A stretch of 64,000 nt of DNA from Taklimakanibacter albus (GCF_016595235.1 NZ_JAENHL010000004.1:400343-464342); one strand, 5' to 3'; counted from the stretch's first letter, positions 32,762 to 41,955 are shown. Numbers and translations: made by a program. The notes: generated from the letters alone by a model not told the origin.

Positions 32762-34126
32762 ATGAATATGATTCGTCTGACAGCCCTGGCAGGGTTCGCC
32801 CTGGCGGCGGTTGGTTTCGCGGTCACACCCGCAAGCGCCCTCTCCAGCAAGGAATGCAGCGTGAAATACCAGGCGGCCAAGGAGGCCGGCACGCTCAAGG
32901 GCCTGAACTGGAACGAGTTCCGCAAGGCGCAGTGCGCCGACGATGCGGCGGCAACCGATGACGATGCCGCGGCAACCACCAAGACGAAGACCAAGAAGGC
33001 CGCGGCCTCCGACGATGACGCGGCCAAGGGCCAGACCTCCAAGCAATGCAGCGCCAAATATCAGGCGGCCAAGGAAGCCGGCACGCTCGGCGACACGAAG
33101 TGGAACGACTTCCGCAAGGCCGAATGCGGCCCCGGCGCTTCCGCCGAGATCGAGAAGGCCAAGACGAAGACCAAGAAGGCGGCGGCGTCCGAGGATGACG
33201 CCGCCAAGGGCCTGACCTCCAAGCAGTGCAGCACCAAATACCAGGCGGCCAAGGAAGCAGGCACGCTTGGCGACACGAAGTGGAACGACTTCCGCAAGAC
33301 CGAATGCGGCCCCGGTGCTTCCGCCGAGGTCGACACGGCCAAGACGAAGACCAAGAAAGCCGCGGCTTCCGAGAACGACGAAGCCAAGGGCCTCACCTCC
33401 AAGCAGTGCAGCACCAAATATCAGGCGGCCAAGGAAGCCGGCACGCTCGGCGACATGAAGTGGAACGACTTCCGCAAAGCCGAATGCGGCCCCGGCGCCT
33501 CCGCCGAGGTCGAGAAGACCACGAGCAAGACGAAGACCAAGAAGGCCTCTGCCGCGACCGATGACGAAGACGCGGCCGGCGGCCTCTCGATGAAGCAATG
33601 CAGCGCGAAATATCAGGCGGCCAAGGCGGCCGACGCGCTCAAGGGCATGAAGTGGAACGACTACCGCAAGGCCGAATGCGGCCCCGGCGCTTCCGCCGAA
33701 TTCGAAGCGCCCAAGGCCACCAAGGCCTCGACCAGCTCGGGCGGCGGCCTGTCGATCACCGAATGCAGCGCCAAATATCAGTCCGCCAAACAGTCGGGCT
33801 CACTCGGCGGCCTGAAGTGGAATGACTTCCGCAAAGCCAAGTGCAGCGCCGAAGCGGCCGATGACGAGACGGTGCCGGCCGAGAGCGAAGCGCAGTACAC
33901 CGACGAGCCCGAGACTCCCTCGGTCGCGGCTCCCAAGAGCGTCAAGTTCCCGCGCGCCATTTCCTCCAAATATTCGAACGAGTCGGAGGGCAAGGCCCGC
34001 ATGCATACCTGCCTGCAGCAGTATTATGCGAACAAGGAAAACAACGCGCTGGGCGGCCTCAAATGGATCCAGAAGGGCGGCGGTTATTACAGCCTCTGCA
34101 ACGCCCGCCTGAAGGGCACGAGCTGA
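32762..34126 (+). CDS. Secreted protein with seven Cx25C-type repeats
   Basis: This 454-residue protein has a signal peptide (cleavage near ASALS). The mature part holds six copies of a module: Cys-Ser-x-Lys-Tyr-Gln, then AAK, a small-residue turn, WN(D/E)(F/Y)RK and a second cysteine, with 27 residues from Cys to Cys (Cx25C). A seventh diverged copy ends the protein. Modules 2-4 repeat with an exact 180-nt period and are almost identical. Linkers are Ala/Lys/Asp-rich (KTKTKKAAAS, DDAAKG). Each module probably forms a disulfide-closed helical hairpin. I recognise the module from unnamed Rhizobiales secreted proteins but know no function. The ATG at 32762 has GGAGG 5 nt upstream. Confidence 0.8.
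   Translation: MNMIRLTALAGFALAAVGFAVTPASALSSKECSVKYQAAKEAGTLKGLNWNEFRKAQCADDAAATDDDAAATTKTKTKKAAASDDDAAKGQTSKQCSAKYQAAKEAGTLGDTKWNDFRKAECGPGASAEIEKAKTKTKKAAASEDDAAKGLTSKQCSTKYQAAKEAGTLGDTKWNDFRKTECGPGASAEVDTAKTKTKKAAASENDEAKGLTSKQCSTKYQAAKEAGTLGDMKWNDFRKAECGPGASAEVEKTTSKTKTKKASAATDDEDAAGGLSMKQCSAKYQAAKAADALKGMKWNDYRKAECGPGASAEFEAPKATKASTSSGGGLSITECSAKYQSAKQSGSLGGLKWNDFRKAKCSAEAADDETVPAESEAQYTDEPETPSVAAPKSVKFPRAISSKYSNESEGKARMHTCLQQYYANKENNALGGLKWIQKGGGYYSLCNARLKGTS
33037..33576 (+). repeat. Tandem 180-bp coding repeats
   Basis: Three consecutive 180-bp units (beginning near 33037, 33217 and 33397) are nearly identical in nucleotide sequence, including their Ala/Lys/Asp linkers. They are coding modules 2-4 of the Cx25C repeat protein. 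The high identity suggests recent duplication or ongoing unequal recombination, so copy number may vary between strains. Confidence 0.85.
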
Positions 34127-34155
34127 GGCTCCTTTCCCTTCTTCACAGCACAAAC

Positions 34156-34187
34156 AAAAAGAGCGCCGGTTCGGCGCTCTTTCTTTT
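34156..34187. terminator. Terminator between the repeat protein and degP
   Basis: AGAGCGCCG and CGGCGCTCT pair around GTT, flanked by an A-run on the left and TTTCTTTTT on the right. It can serve the plus-strand repeat protein and the convergent degP transcript. Confidence 0.85.
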
Positions 34188-34203
34188 TAACCTGAAACGC
34201 GGA

Positions 34204-35685
34204 TCAGTCTTTCTTGATCCTGACCGCGATGAAGCGCGTCTCGCTCTGCTTGCCGCCCTTGGCGATATAGAGCAGCACCGACTTCTTCGACGCGCTCTCG
34301 GCGTCCTTGATGCGCGCCGTCACATCACCCGGCGTCTTCACCGGCTTCTGGCCGGCTTCGACGATGACATCGCCCGGCTCGATGCGTTTCTCCGCCGCCG
34401 GCCCGTTGGGATCGACGTCGGTGACGATGGCGCCTTCGAGACCCTCGTCGATCTTGAAGCGCTGACGCTGCTCGTCGGTGATGATCGAGAGCTTCATGCC
34501 GAGCGCGTCGGCGGTGTCGGCCGACACGGCCGCTTCGGGTGCTGCGGCAGCGAGCTTCTCACCATCCTCGAGGCGGCCGACCTCGGCCGAGAGCTCGACG
34601 ATCTTGCCTTCGCGCATCACCTTGACGGCGACCTTCTTGCCGATCGGCGTGTCGGCGACGACGCGCGGCAGATCCTTCATCTCGCGGATCGGCTTGCCGT
34701 CGAATTCGGTGATCACGTCGCGCGGCTTGAGGCCGGCCTTTTCGGCGGGCCCGGTGGGCGTCACTTCGGCGATGAGAGCGCCTTGCGCCTTGCCGAGATC
34801 GAGGCCTTCGGCCAGATCGTCGGTGAGCGACTGGATGCGCACGCCGAGCCAGCCGCGCCGTGTCTCGCCATATTGGACGAGTTGGTCGACGACGCCTTTG
34901 ACGGTGGCGGCCGGAACCGAGAAGCCGATGCCGACCGAACCGCCCGACGGCGAATAGATGGCGGTGTTCACGCCGACGACGTCGCCATTGAGATTGAACA
35001 GCGGACCACCGGAATTGCCTTTGTTGATGGCCGCATCCGTCTGGATGAAGTCGTCATAGGGACCGGCATTGATGTCGCGGTTGCGTGCCGAGACGATGCC
35101 CAGCGACACCGAGCCGCCGAGGCCGAAGGGATTGCCGATGGCGAGCACCCAGTCGCCGACCCGAAGCTTGTCGGAATCCCCGAAGCTCACCGCGGTCAGC
35201 GGCTTGTCCGGCTTGACCCGGAGCACCGCGATATCGGTCTTGGCGTCGCGCCCGACCAGTTCCGCCTTGAGATTGGTACCATCATTGAGGACGACGCTGA
35301 TCTCTTCCGACTGCTCGATCACATGGTTGTTGGTGACGATGAGGCCGGAGGCGTCGATGACGAAACCGGAGCCTTGCGAATTGACGGTGCGCGGTTCGGG
35401 GCGCCCGCCCGGACGCTGGCGCTTGAAGAAATCCTCGAACATGTCGCGAAAGGGAACGTCGGGCGGCAGCTCGGGAATCTGCAGCTGCACGCCCCCCGCC
35501 ACCTTCTGTGTCGTGGCGATCGAGACGACCGCCGGCGAGAGTTTCTCGGCGAGATCGGCGACGGTCGGAAGCTGTTGAATTTGCTGGGCTTGCGCCGGCA
35601 GCCGCGGCACGAAGCCGTCAAAGGCAGCGAAAGCCAGAGGTGCGGCCACCGCGGCGGCCAGAACCTTCTTCACTGTTCCATTCAT
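34204..35685 (-). CDS. degP: Periplasmic serine protease Do (DegP/DegQ-like)
   Basis: This 493-residue protease has a signal peptide ending near PAQAQ and a trypsin-like domain with the His, Asp, Ser triad in TNNHVIEQ (near residue 120), DIAVLRV and KGNSGGPLFN. Two PDZ domains follow, at about 270-365 and 390-480. It degrades or chaperones misfolded envelope proteins. It ends the run hflK-hflC-DUF2065-degP, a conserved Rhizobiales arrangement for membrane and periplasmic quality control. The gap to DUF2065 is 81 nt and may hold an extra promoter. Confidence 0.95.
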   Translation of the reverse strand: MNGTVKKVLAAAVAAPLAFAAFDGFVPRLPAQAQQIQQLPTVADLAEKLSPAVVSIATTQKVAGGVQLQIPELPPDVPFRDMFEDFFKRQRPGGRPEPRTVNSQGSGFVIDASGLIVTNNHVIEQSEEISVVLNDGTNLKAELVGRDAKTDIAVLRVKPDKPLTAVSFGDSDKLRVGDWVLAIGNPFGLGGSVSLGIVSARNRDINAGPYDDFIQTDAAINKGNSGGPLFNLNGDVVGVNTAIYSPSGGSVGIGFSVPAATVKGVVDQLVQYGETRRGWLGVRIQSLTDDLAEGLDLGKAQGALIAEVTPTGPAEKAGLKPRDVITEFDGKPIREMKDLPRVVADTPIGKKVAVKVMREGKIVELSAEVGRLEDGEKLAAAAPEAAVSADTADALGMKLSIITDEQRQRFKIDEGLEGAIVTDVDPNGPAAEKRIEPGDVIVEAGQKPVKTPGDVTARIKDAESASKKSVLLYIAKGGKQSETRFIAVRIKKD

Positions 35686-35766
35686 AACCCTAGATCTCCG
35701 TCATCACATCATCAGGTGAGTAAGCGTCCAACGCTTGATGCCCGCAAGCGCCTATGGATCACGATT

Positions 35767-35964
35767 TCATGATCCGAGAACCGACCTGGCCAGCCACACC
35801 AGCGCGACACCGAAGGCCGCGGCGATGAGCCCGCCCAGTCTCAAGGCGTCATCGGAGGTGTTCTGCATCAGCGCGATCACCGCCTTCAGATGGCCCGGAA
35901 CAAAGGCATAAAGAAGGCCCTCGATCACGAAGACGAGACCGAGGGCCGTGATGAAGTCGCTCAT
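35767..35964 (-). CDS. DUF2065 small membrane protein
   Basis: This 65-residue protein has two hydrophobic segments (about residues 4-24 and 42-61) joined by a short polar loop (MQNTSDDALRLGG). It matches DUF2065, regularly found just after hflC in Proteobacteria (YjeT in E. coli). It starts 13 nt after the hflC stop, so it belongs to the hflKC operon. The function is unknown; a structural part of the HflKC/FtsH assembly is a reasonable guess. Confidence 0.88.
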   Translation of the reverse strand: MSDFITALGLVFVIEGLLYAFVPGHLKAVIALMQNTSDDALRLGGLIAAAFGVALVWLARSVLGS

Positions 35965-35977
35965 GACTTGGCGAGCG

Positions 35978-36859
35978 TCAGGGCGTGGCCGGCTTGGCCT
36001 TGTCCATGCCGAGATATTTGAAGAAATCCGAATCGGGCTTCAGCACCATGGTGGTGCCCGAGTCCGACAGGCTGTTGGTATAGGCCAGCATCGACCGGTA
36101 GAAGTCGAAGAATTCCGGGTCCTTCTGGAAGGCTTCGGCGAAGATGCGGTTACGCTCGCCTTCGCCTTCGCCGCGGATGACCTCCGACTGGCGCTGGGCG
36201 TCGGCCAGCTTCTCCGTATAGGCGCGGTCGGCCTGGGCCATGATCTCGATCTTGCGCGCCTCACCGCGACCGCGCAGATCCTTGGCCTCGGCGATGCGTT
36301 CCGAGCTCATCCGCTCATAGGTGTTCTTCAACACCTCATCCATGAGGTCGGTGCGCACGATGCGGACATCGACGATCTCGATGCCGTTATTGAGCGCTTC
36401 GGCGCGGACCTGGTCGCGGATCTCGCGCATCATCACGGCGCGGTCCTTGGACAGCGCCGCATCGAAGGTGCGCTTACCGTAGGTCTGGCGCAACGCCGCG
36501 TCGAGGCGGGTGCGGATGCGGTCCCAGGCGCGCGTCAGGTCGGCCGACACGGTCTCGCGGAAGCGCTGCGCATTGACGATGCGCGCCATGGTGACGGCGT
36601 CGACGAGATAACGCCGTCCGTCCACCACCTGGACGCTCATATTGTCGCTGGTCCACAGGATCATGCGATCCTCGATCGGCACCACCTCGTCGGCGACCGG
36701 GATCTTGAAATAGAGACCCGGCTTCTCGACGATGCGGTTGATCTCGCCGAAGCGCAGCACCAGCGCCTTTTTGCGTTCGTCGACGATGAAGGTCGACGAC
36801 CAGACGATCAGTCCCAGAACGACGAGGATGATGACGCCAAAGGATTTGAAGAAGTTCAT
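35978..36859 (-). CDS. hflC: HflC, modulator of FtsH protease
   Basis: This 293-residue membrane-anchored SPFH/band-7 protein has one N-terminal membrane segment (FGVIILVVLGLIVWSS), the KKALVLRFGEI strand typical of HflC, and a long helical charged tail (AYTEKLADAQRQSEVIRGEGEGE) that assembles the ring. With HflK it forms the cage that surrounds FtsH and limits its access to membrane substrates. The start overlaps the hflK stop by 4 nt. Confidence 0.95.
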   Translation of the reverse strand: MNFFKSFGVIILVVLGLIVWSSTFIVDERKKALVLRFGEINRIVEKPGLYFKIPVADEVVPIEDRMILWTSDNMSVQVVDGRRYLVDAVTMARIVNAQRFRETVSADLTRAWDRIRTRLDAALRQTYGKRTFDAALSKDRAVMMREIRDQVRAEALNNGIEIVDVRIVRTDLMDEVLKNTYERMSSERIAEAKDLRGRGEARKIEIMAQADRAYTEKLADAQRQSEVIRGEGEGERNRIFAEAFQKDPEFFDFYRSMLAYTNSLSDSGTTMVLKPDSDFFKYLGMDKAKPATP

Positions 36860-37950
36860 TGATTGGCTCCTTGCGCCGGCGTCGTCGTGTTGTTCTGACG
36901 TTTCTGCAGTTCGGGCAGCGGCAGATAGGGAACGACCCCTTGCCCGTCGCCTTCGATGATCACCTTGTTCGATTTGGAGAGGATGCCTTCCATCGTTTCG
37001 AGGAACATGCGCTTGCGCGTCACATCCTTCGCCTTCGCATACTCTTCATAAACGCTGAGGAAGCGCTGGGCTTCACCCTGGGCTTCGAGCGTCACACGGG
37101 CCTTGTAGCCCTTGGCGTCCTCGACCAGCTTGGCGGCTTCACCTTCGACGAGGCGACGGCGTTGATTGGCATATTGATCGGCTTCGTTGATCGAACGGGC
37201 GAGATCCTGCTCTGCGCGCTGCACTTCTTCGAACGCATCGAGCACTTCCGCCGGCGGGTCGGCCTTTTCGAGCTTGAGGCCGGTGATCAGGATGCCGGCG
37301 GCATAGCTGTCGAGCGTGGTCTGGCTGATGCCCATCACCTGGTCCTGCGCCGCCAGACGGCCGGTGGTACGCACCTCTTCGGCGGGTGTGCGGCCGACGA
37401 TCTCGCGCATGGCGCTTTCCGCCACCACGCGGACCAGCTTTTCCTGGTCGCTCACATTGAAGAGATATTCTTCCGGATTCTTGATCTTCCACAGCACGGT
37501 GAAGCGGATATCGACCAGATTCTGATCGCCCGCCAGCATCAGCCCTTCATTGGCGACGGCGCCGATGGAAGTCTGCCGTTCCGATTCGACCTGGACGGTT
37601 TCGAGCGTCTCGACCGGCCAGATGGCGAAATGCAGACCCGGATTGACGGTGCGGGTATAGCTGCCGAGCCGGAGCACGACGCCGCGCTCGTCGGCCTGAA
37701 CCTGATAGACGCTGTTGAAGGCGATCAGTGCTATGATGGCGAGGATGAAGATCACCCAGGTGCTGCGTCCGCCGGCACCACCGGGCAGGATGTTCTTGAG
37801 GCTGTCCTGGCCCTTGCGGATCAGTTCGTCGAGATCGGGTGGGGTGGGGCCGCGATTGCCGCCGGAGGGACCTCCCGGTCCCTGTCCCCAGGGGCCTTGT
37901 CCCCAGGGGCCCTTATTGCCTCCGCCACCGCCATCCTTGTTCCACGGCAT
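36856..37950 (-). CDS. hflK: HflK, modulator of FtsH protease
   Basis: This 364-residue SPFH-domain protein has a Gly/Pro/Trp-rich cytosolic N terminus with GPWGQGPWGQGP repeats, a membrane segment near residue 65 (WVIFILAIIALIAFNSVY), and the VQADERGVVLRLGSYTRTVNPGLH band-7 core. The helical QANQRR/GEAAKLVEDAKGY tail follows. It partners with HflC around FtsH. It is the first gene of the hflK-hflC-DUF2065-degP group and lies 70 nt after the amine oxidase stop. Confidence 0.95.
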   Translation of the reverse strand: MPWNKDGGGGGNKGPWGQGPWGQGPGGPSGGNRGPTPPDLDELIRKGQDSLKNILPGGAGGRSTWVIFILAIIALIAFNSVYQVQADERGVVLRLGSYTRTVNPGLHFAIWPVETLETVQVESERQTSIGAVANEGLMLAGDQNLVDIRFTVLWKIKNPEEYLFNVSDQEKLVRVVAESAMREIVGRTPAEEVRTTGRLAAQDQVMGISQTTLDSYAAGILITGLKLEKADPPAEVLDAFEEVQRAEQDLARSINEADQYANQRRRLVEGEAAKLVEDAKGYKARVTLEAQGEAQRFLSVYEEYAKAKDVTRKRMFLETMEGILSKSNKVIIEGDGQGVVPYLPLPELQKRQNNTTTPAQGANQ

Positions 37951-38020
37951 TGAATCTTACCCTTATCGTTATGCGTCGCGCTCATATAGGAATTTGGAGG
38001 ACGGAAGTCCAACTTGCAAT

Positions 38021-39310
38021 TCAGGCCGAAACCGCCTGTTTGCGCCCCGCAGCGCCATGTCCAACGGCCGTTAACGCTTTCGCAGCGGCAGCGAGCCCGG
38101 TTTCGAAGGCGCCATGCGCCGTTGCAAAGAATGTGGGATGCGCGTGCTCGCCGGCGAGGAAGATACGCTCGGCGATCGGATTGGCGAAGACCCGCCGCGC
38201 AAGCCCATGGCCGGGCTTGGCGCAGGAATAGGCGCCATTGATGAAAATGTCGGAAGACCAATGGGTTGTGGTCGCTTTCCTGACTCTTTTTCTTAAGTCG
38301 GAGCCGAAGGCCCGCACCAGGGCCGACAGTGCGAAATCGATCATTCCCGCCTCGCCCTCCCGCTCCATGTCGCGCGCGAAACGGCCGCCGATATGGGTGA
38401 CGGCGATCGGCCGCCCGAAGGGATGCAGTTCGAAATTGAGTGGATGCGTGGAGGGCGCCACCGGATCGAAGATGTCGGCATAAGGCACATCGAAACCCTC
38501 GAACACTTTTCCGTCAAAAGCGAAGGCGATCTTCTCATAATAGCCCATCGGCACATGCTCGAAGGCCTGGGCGATGTCGTCCGGCATGTCCGCAATGCTG
38601 AGCTTGCCCGTTTCCAGCATGCGTGCCGGCACCGCGACGATGGCGGCCTTCGCGGTGATCGTGCCCTGATCGGTCTCAACGACCACGCCTTGCCCGCCCG
38701 CCGTCACTTTGCGCGCCGCGACCTGAGTTGCGATGGGCAATCCTTCGGCGAGCTTGGCGACCAGCGCGCCATAGCCATCCTCGACCGCGAGATTGATGCC
38801 CGTATCATCGTAACTTCCGGCATCACGCGTCGAGATGTCCTCGGGCTCGGCCGAATACATCAGCGAGAGCCAATGCCGCGCCATCGGGTACCAGGGATGT
38901 TTGGGATCGAGCAGGCTCGCCGCCGCAACGTCCTTGCCCTTGTGTCCGGCCTCGGCCACCTCGCCCAGAATGTCCCATACATAATCCACCCGCACCGGGT
39001 CGGCTTTCCATTCGCCGTTCATGAAGCTCTTCATGACCCCGTCACGCGGCTTCTTCAGGAATTTGTGGCCTATTTCCTCGGCGAGACCGCGCAGCACATT
39101 TTTGTCCGCCGAATGGAACCAGTGGCAGCCATGGTCCCACAAATGCCCGAGGCTCGTCGCTTCGCTGAAAGCGCGCCCGCCGATGCGGTCCTTGGCTTCG
39201 ATGATGAGGAAGGGAATGCCGGCCTTGGCCAGAGCACGTCCGGCGCCGACGCCGGCTGCCCCCGCCCCGATGACGACGATGTCTGGATTTGTCGGATATT
39301 GAACCATCAT
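38021..39310 (-). CDS. FAD-dependent amine oxidase (monoamine/polyamine oxidase family)
   Basis: This 429-residue flavoprotein has the FAD motif VIGAGAAGVGAGRALAKAG (residues 12-30), the EAKDRIGGRAFSE strand with the GG-doublet, and the C-terminal FAD motif IFLAGEHAHPTFFATAHGAFETG near 395. It therefore belongs to the flavin amine oxidase family, close to spermine oxidase and MAO-N. No signal peptide is present, so it is cytosolic. It would oxidise an amine to an imine with release of peroxide. It is inserted between folA (15-nt gap) and hflK, the only odd gene in an otherwise conserved order. The substrate is unknown. Confidence 0.85.
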   Translation of the reverse strand: MMVQYPTNPDIVVIGAGAAGVGAGRALAKAGIPFLIIEAKDRIGGRAFSEATSLGHLWDHGCHWFHSADKNVLRGLAEEIGHKFLKKPRDGVMKSFMNGEWKADPVRVDYVWDILGEVAEAGHKGKDVAAASLLDPKHPWYPMARHWLSLMYSAEPEDISTRDAGSYDDTGINLAVEDGYGALVAKLAEGLPIATQVAARKVTAGGQGVVVETDQGTITAKAAIVAVPARMLETGKLSIADMPDDIAQAFEHVPMGYYEKIAFAFDGKVFEGFDVPYADIFDPVAPSTHPLNFELHPFGRPIAVTHIGGRFARDMEREGEAGMIDFALSALVRAFGSDLRKRVRKATTTHWSSDIFINGAYSCAKPGHGLARRVFANPIAERIFLAGEHAHPTFFATAHGAFETGLAAAAKALTAVGHGAAGRKQAVSA

Positions 39311-39325
39311 TCAATGATGCGGGGC

Positions 39326-39832
39326 TTAGCGCCTGCGGTCAAGCACGCGCAGGACGAAGCCTGCATCGTCATTCTCGGCGCGCGGATGCACCTCCCGCGA
39401 CGTCTCAGTCCACTGGCTGAAATCGAGCGGTGGAAACACGGCATCGCCTTCGGGCGCGAGATCGACCTCGGTCAGATAGAGCCGGTCCGCCAGGGGCAGG
39501 AATTGCCGGAAGATCTCGCTGCCGCCGATGACGCAAATCTCCTCGGCATTGGCCTCCCGCGCCGCCGTCAACGCCTCTTCGACACCCGCGGCCACCACTG
39601 CGCCGGGAGCCTCATAGGCGCGATCGCGCGTGATGACGATATTGAGGCGGCCGGCCAGCGGCCGCTTCGGCAGGCTCTCCCAGGTCTTGCGCCCCATGAT
39701 CACCGGCTTGCCCATGGTGATCTGCTTGAAGCGTTTGAGATCGGAGGAAATGCGCCAGGGCAGATCGCCCTTGGCGCCGATGACGCCATTGCGCGCCACC
39801 GCCACCACGAAGGCGATCCTCGGATGGGTCAT
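39326..39832 (-). CDS. folA: Dihydrofolate reductase
   Basis: This 168-residue enzyme reduces dihydrofolate with NADPH. The sequence opens with AFVVAVARNGVIGAKGDLPWRISSDLKRFK, including the conserved acidic/substrate region, then MGRKTWESLPKRPLAGRLNIV and ICVIGGSEIF. It regenerates tetrahydrofolate used up by thymidylate synthase, encoded three genes upstream. Its start overlaps the GNAT gene stop by 4 nt. Confidence 0.96.
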   Translation of the reverse strand: MTHPRIAFVVAVARNGVIGAKGDLPWRISSDLKRFKQITMGKPVIMGRKTWESLPKRPLAGRLNIVITRDRAYEAPGAVVAAGVEEALTAAREANAEEICVIGGSEIFRQFLPLADRLYLTEVDLAPEGDAVFPPLDFSQWTETSREVHPRAENDDAGFVLRVLDRRR

Positions 39833-40314
39833 GACTTTGCCCCCGCCAGCCGGATCAGCGCCGCGTCCGCCAGCCGGTAAAAGCGCATGCCCTCGTCGCA
39901 GGTGGCGCCGGTCTTGTCATAAAGCGCCTGCGCCTTCTCGTTCCAGCCCATGCTGAGCCAATAGATGCTGGGAAAACCGCGATCGCGCGCCTCGACCGCG
40001 AGCCTCTGCAGCAGTGCAAGGCCGATGCCGCGGCGTTGATAGGCCGGCAGCACCGAGAGATCTTCCAGATACATGACCTCGCACCCGCGGGCGGTGGTGA
40101 AGCTCCGATGCCAGAAGGCGCAGCCCGCCGGCTCACCGTCGCAAAAGGCGAGCAGGCAGCCGACGATCGGATCGGACGCGAAGAGCGCGCGCTCGAGATC
40201 CTCCGCCGTCGCCGTATATTTGTCGAGGAAACCATGCGATTCCGCCAAGGCGCGCGTCATCGCCAGAAGCGCCGGCCCCTCACCGGATTTGATGGAACGA
40301 ACTTCTATCGTCAT
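39829..40314 (-). CDS. GNAT-family N-acetyltransferase
   Basis: This 161-residue protein has the GNAT core: the MYLEDLSVLPAYQRRGIGLALLQRLAVEARDRG stretch (residues 80-112) contains the acetyl-CoA pyrophosphate loop QRRGIG. The YWLSMGWNEKAQALYDKTGA segment follows. The substrate is unknown; diamine acetyltransferases have this size. It is placed between the CPBP protease and folA with 4-nt overlaps at both ends, so it is expressed with folate genes. There is no evidence of a functional link. Confidence 0.82.
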   Translation of the reverse strand: MTIEVRSIKSGEGPALLAMTRALAESHGFLDKYTATAEDLERALFASDPIVGCLLAFCDGEPAGCAFWHRSFTTARGCEVMYLEDLSVLPAYQRRGIGLALLQRLAVEARDRGFPSIYWLSMGWNEKAQALYDKTGATCDEGMRFYRLADAALIRLAGAKS

Positions 40315-41087
40315 TGCGGAGCCGCCGAATACAGCGCCAGCACCGCCAAGCTATTCCATGCGGCGTGGCAGGCGATCGTCACCCACAGGCTGCCGAAGCG
40401 CACCAGAAGCCAGCACAGAACCAGTCCCATGAGAAACAGGAGGCCGACGACATAAAGTGGCTGGGTGGGCCAATGTATCCCCGCCCACAGAGCCGAGGTG
40501 ACGAGCGCGGCGCCGCTTAAGCCCAAAGGGGTCTGCGCAAGCGCGCCAAAGATCTGTCCACGGAAGATGATTTCCTCCGCCAATGGCGCGCCGATGACGA
40601 GCCCGCCGGCGATGAGGAAGAACAACGGATCATGTCCGAACTGCATCGTCCCCTGCTCGACCATCCCGGACGATTGGAGATCGAGGCCGAACACCATCGC
40701 GATCAGCAGGAACACCATATTGATGACGAAGAAAAAACCGCCGACGACCAGGATCCAGCCGACGACACCGAAATCGGGCAGCCTGAGAGCCAGTACATCG
40801 CGCGCATCGGCGCCGCGCTGGCGTGCCAGGATCAAGCCGATCCAGGCGGTGACGAGGCTCGCCGGCAGGATGGCCAGCAACAGGGCACGCAGCCATCCGC
40901 TCTCATCCGCGATCATGCCGGATGTCAGCATGACAATCCCGACGCCGAAAGCCGGCACCAATATGATCTGATTGAGGATGAAGAGACCGATGAAAATACC
41001 GACCGCCGGCCAGAGACCGGAAGGATTGAACGGGCGATAGAGCGCACGGGTCAGCCCTGCCTGGATATCCACCCCGATCCAGTTCAT
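40311..41087 (-). CDS. CPBP-family intramembrane metalloprotease
   Basis: This 258-residue membrane protein has about seven hydrophobic segments and the CPBP/ABI family motifs EEIIFRGQIFGAL (near residue 170), SALWAGIHWPTQ and CHAAWN. The paired glutamates and later histidines form the metal site of Rce1-like proteases. Bacterial members process or protect against peptides and modify membrane proteins; this one has no known target. It sits between thyA (6-nt gap) and the GNAT gene (4-nt overlap). Confidence 0.88.
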   Translation of the reverse strand: MNWIGVDIQAGLTRALYRPFNPSGLWPAVGIFIGLFILNQIILVPAFGVGIVMLTSGMIADESGWLRALLLAILPASLVTAWIGLILARQRGADARDVLALRLPDFGVVGWILVVGGFFFVINMVFLLIAMVFGLDLQSSGMVEQGTMQFGHDPLFFLIAGGLVIGAPLAEEIIFRGQIFGALAQTPLGLSGAALVTSALWAGIHWPTQPLYVVGLLFLMGLVLCWLLVRFGSLWVTIACHAAWNSLAVLALYSAAPQ

Positions 41088-41093
41088 TGCGGC

Positions 41094-41888
41094 TTACACC
41101 GCGACCGGAGCGGCGATATGCGGATGCGACTGGTAGCCGACGATCTCGAAATCCTCAAAGCGGAAATCGTCGATCGTCTTCACGTCGCGCTTGATGATGA
41201 GGCGTGGCAACGGCAACGGTGTCCGCGTCAGTTGCTCATTGGCCTGGTCGAGATGGTTGAGATAGAGATGCGCATCTCCAAGCGTGTGTACGAATTCGCC
41301 GGCCTTGAGGCCGGTGACATGCGCAACCATGTGGGTGAGCAGCGCATAGGACGCGATGTTGAACGGCACGCCGATGAAGATGTCGGCAGAGCGCTGATAG
41401 AGCTGGCAGGATAGCCGGCCATTGGCGACATAGAACTGGAACAGGCAGTGACAGGGCGGCAGCGCCATCTTGTCGACATCGGCCGGATTCCACGCCGTCA
41501 CGATGAGGCGGCGCGAATCCGGGCTCTTGCGGATGCGGGTGATGACATCGGCGATCTGGTCGATGGTCGAACCGTCGCGCGCCGGCCAGGACCGCCATTG
41601 CGCGCCATAGACAGGCCCCAGATTGCCGTCCTTGTCGGCCCATTCGTCCCAGATGCTGACGCCGTTGTCCTGCAGATATTTGATGTTGGTGTCGCCGCGC
41701 AGGAACCAGAGCAGCTCATGGATGATCGAGCGCAGATGCAGCTTCTTCGTGGTGAGCACCGGAAAGCCATGCGCCAAGTCGAAGCGCATCTGGTGGCCGA
41801 GCACCGACAAGGTGCCGGTGCCCGTGCGGTCGGTCTTGCGCGCGCCGTGGTCGCGCACATGGCGCATGAGGTCGAGATATTGCTGCAT
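41094..41888 (-). CDS. thyA: Thymidylate synthase
   Basis: This 264-residue enzyme methylates dUMP to dTMP with methylene-tetrahydrofolate. The catalytic cysteine lies in [14 protein letters not shown] near residue 146, followed by [26 protein letters not shown] and the GDAHLYLNH segment. Length matches E. coli ThyA. It leads a tight minus-strand operon with CPBP, GNAT and folA, and the thyA-folA pairing balances dihydrofolate production and recycling. Confidence 0.97.
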   Translation of the reverse strand: MQQYLDLMRHVRDHGARKTDRTGTGTLSVLGHQMRFDLAHGFPVLTTKKLHLRSIIHELLWFLRGDTNIKYLQDNGVSIWDEWADKDGNLGPVYGAQWRSWPARDGSTIDQIADVITRIRKSPDSRRLIVTAWNPADVDKMALPPCHCLFQFYVANGRLSCQLYQRSADIFIGVPFNIASYALLTHMVAHVTGLKAGEFVHTLGDAHLYLNHLDQANEQLTRTPLPLPRLIIKRDVKTIDDFRFEDFEIVGYQSHPHIAAPVAV

Positions 41889-41924
41889 GGAGCGAATCTA
41901 GCCGATTCCGCCCCTCCACCTCAA

Positions 41925-41955
41925 TGAAAACGGCGGTGTGTCCCTACCGCCGTTA
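41925..41955 (-). terminator. Rho-independent terminator after the DUF2853 gene
   Basis: Perfect 9-bp arms AACGGCGGT (41929-41937) and ACCGCCGTT (41946-41954) pair around GTGTCCCT. On the minus strand they are followed by TTTTC, 10 nt after the DUF2853 stop and ahead of thyA. Confidence 0.75.

Noticed and set aside
33037-33576. Regular 180-bp repeats as a possible CRISPR array
   Set aside because: The repeat units are coding, in frame, near-identical along their whole length and lack alternating unique spacers or cas genes.
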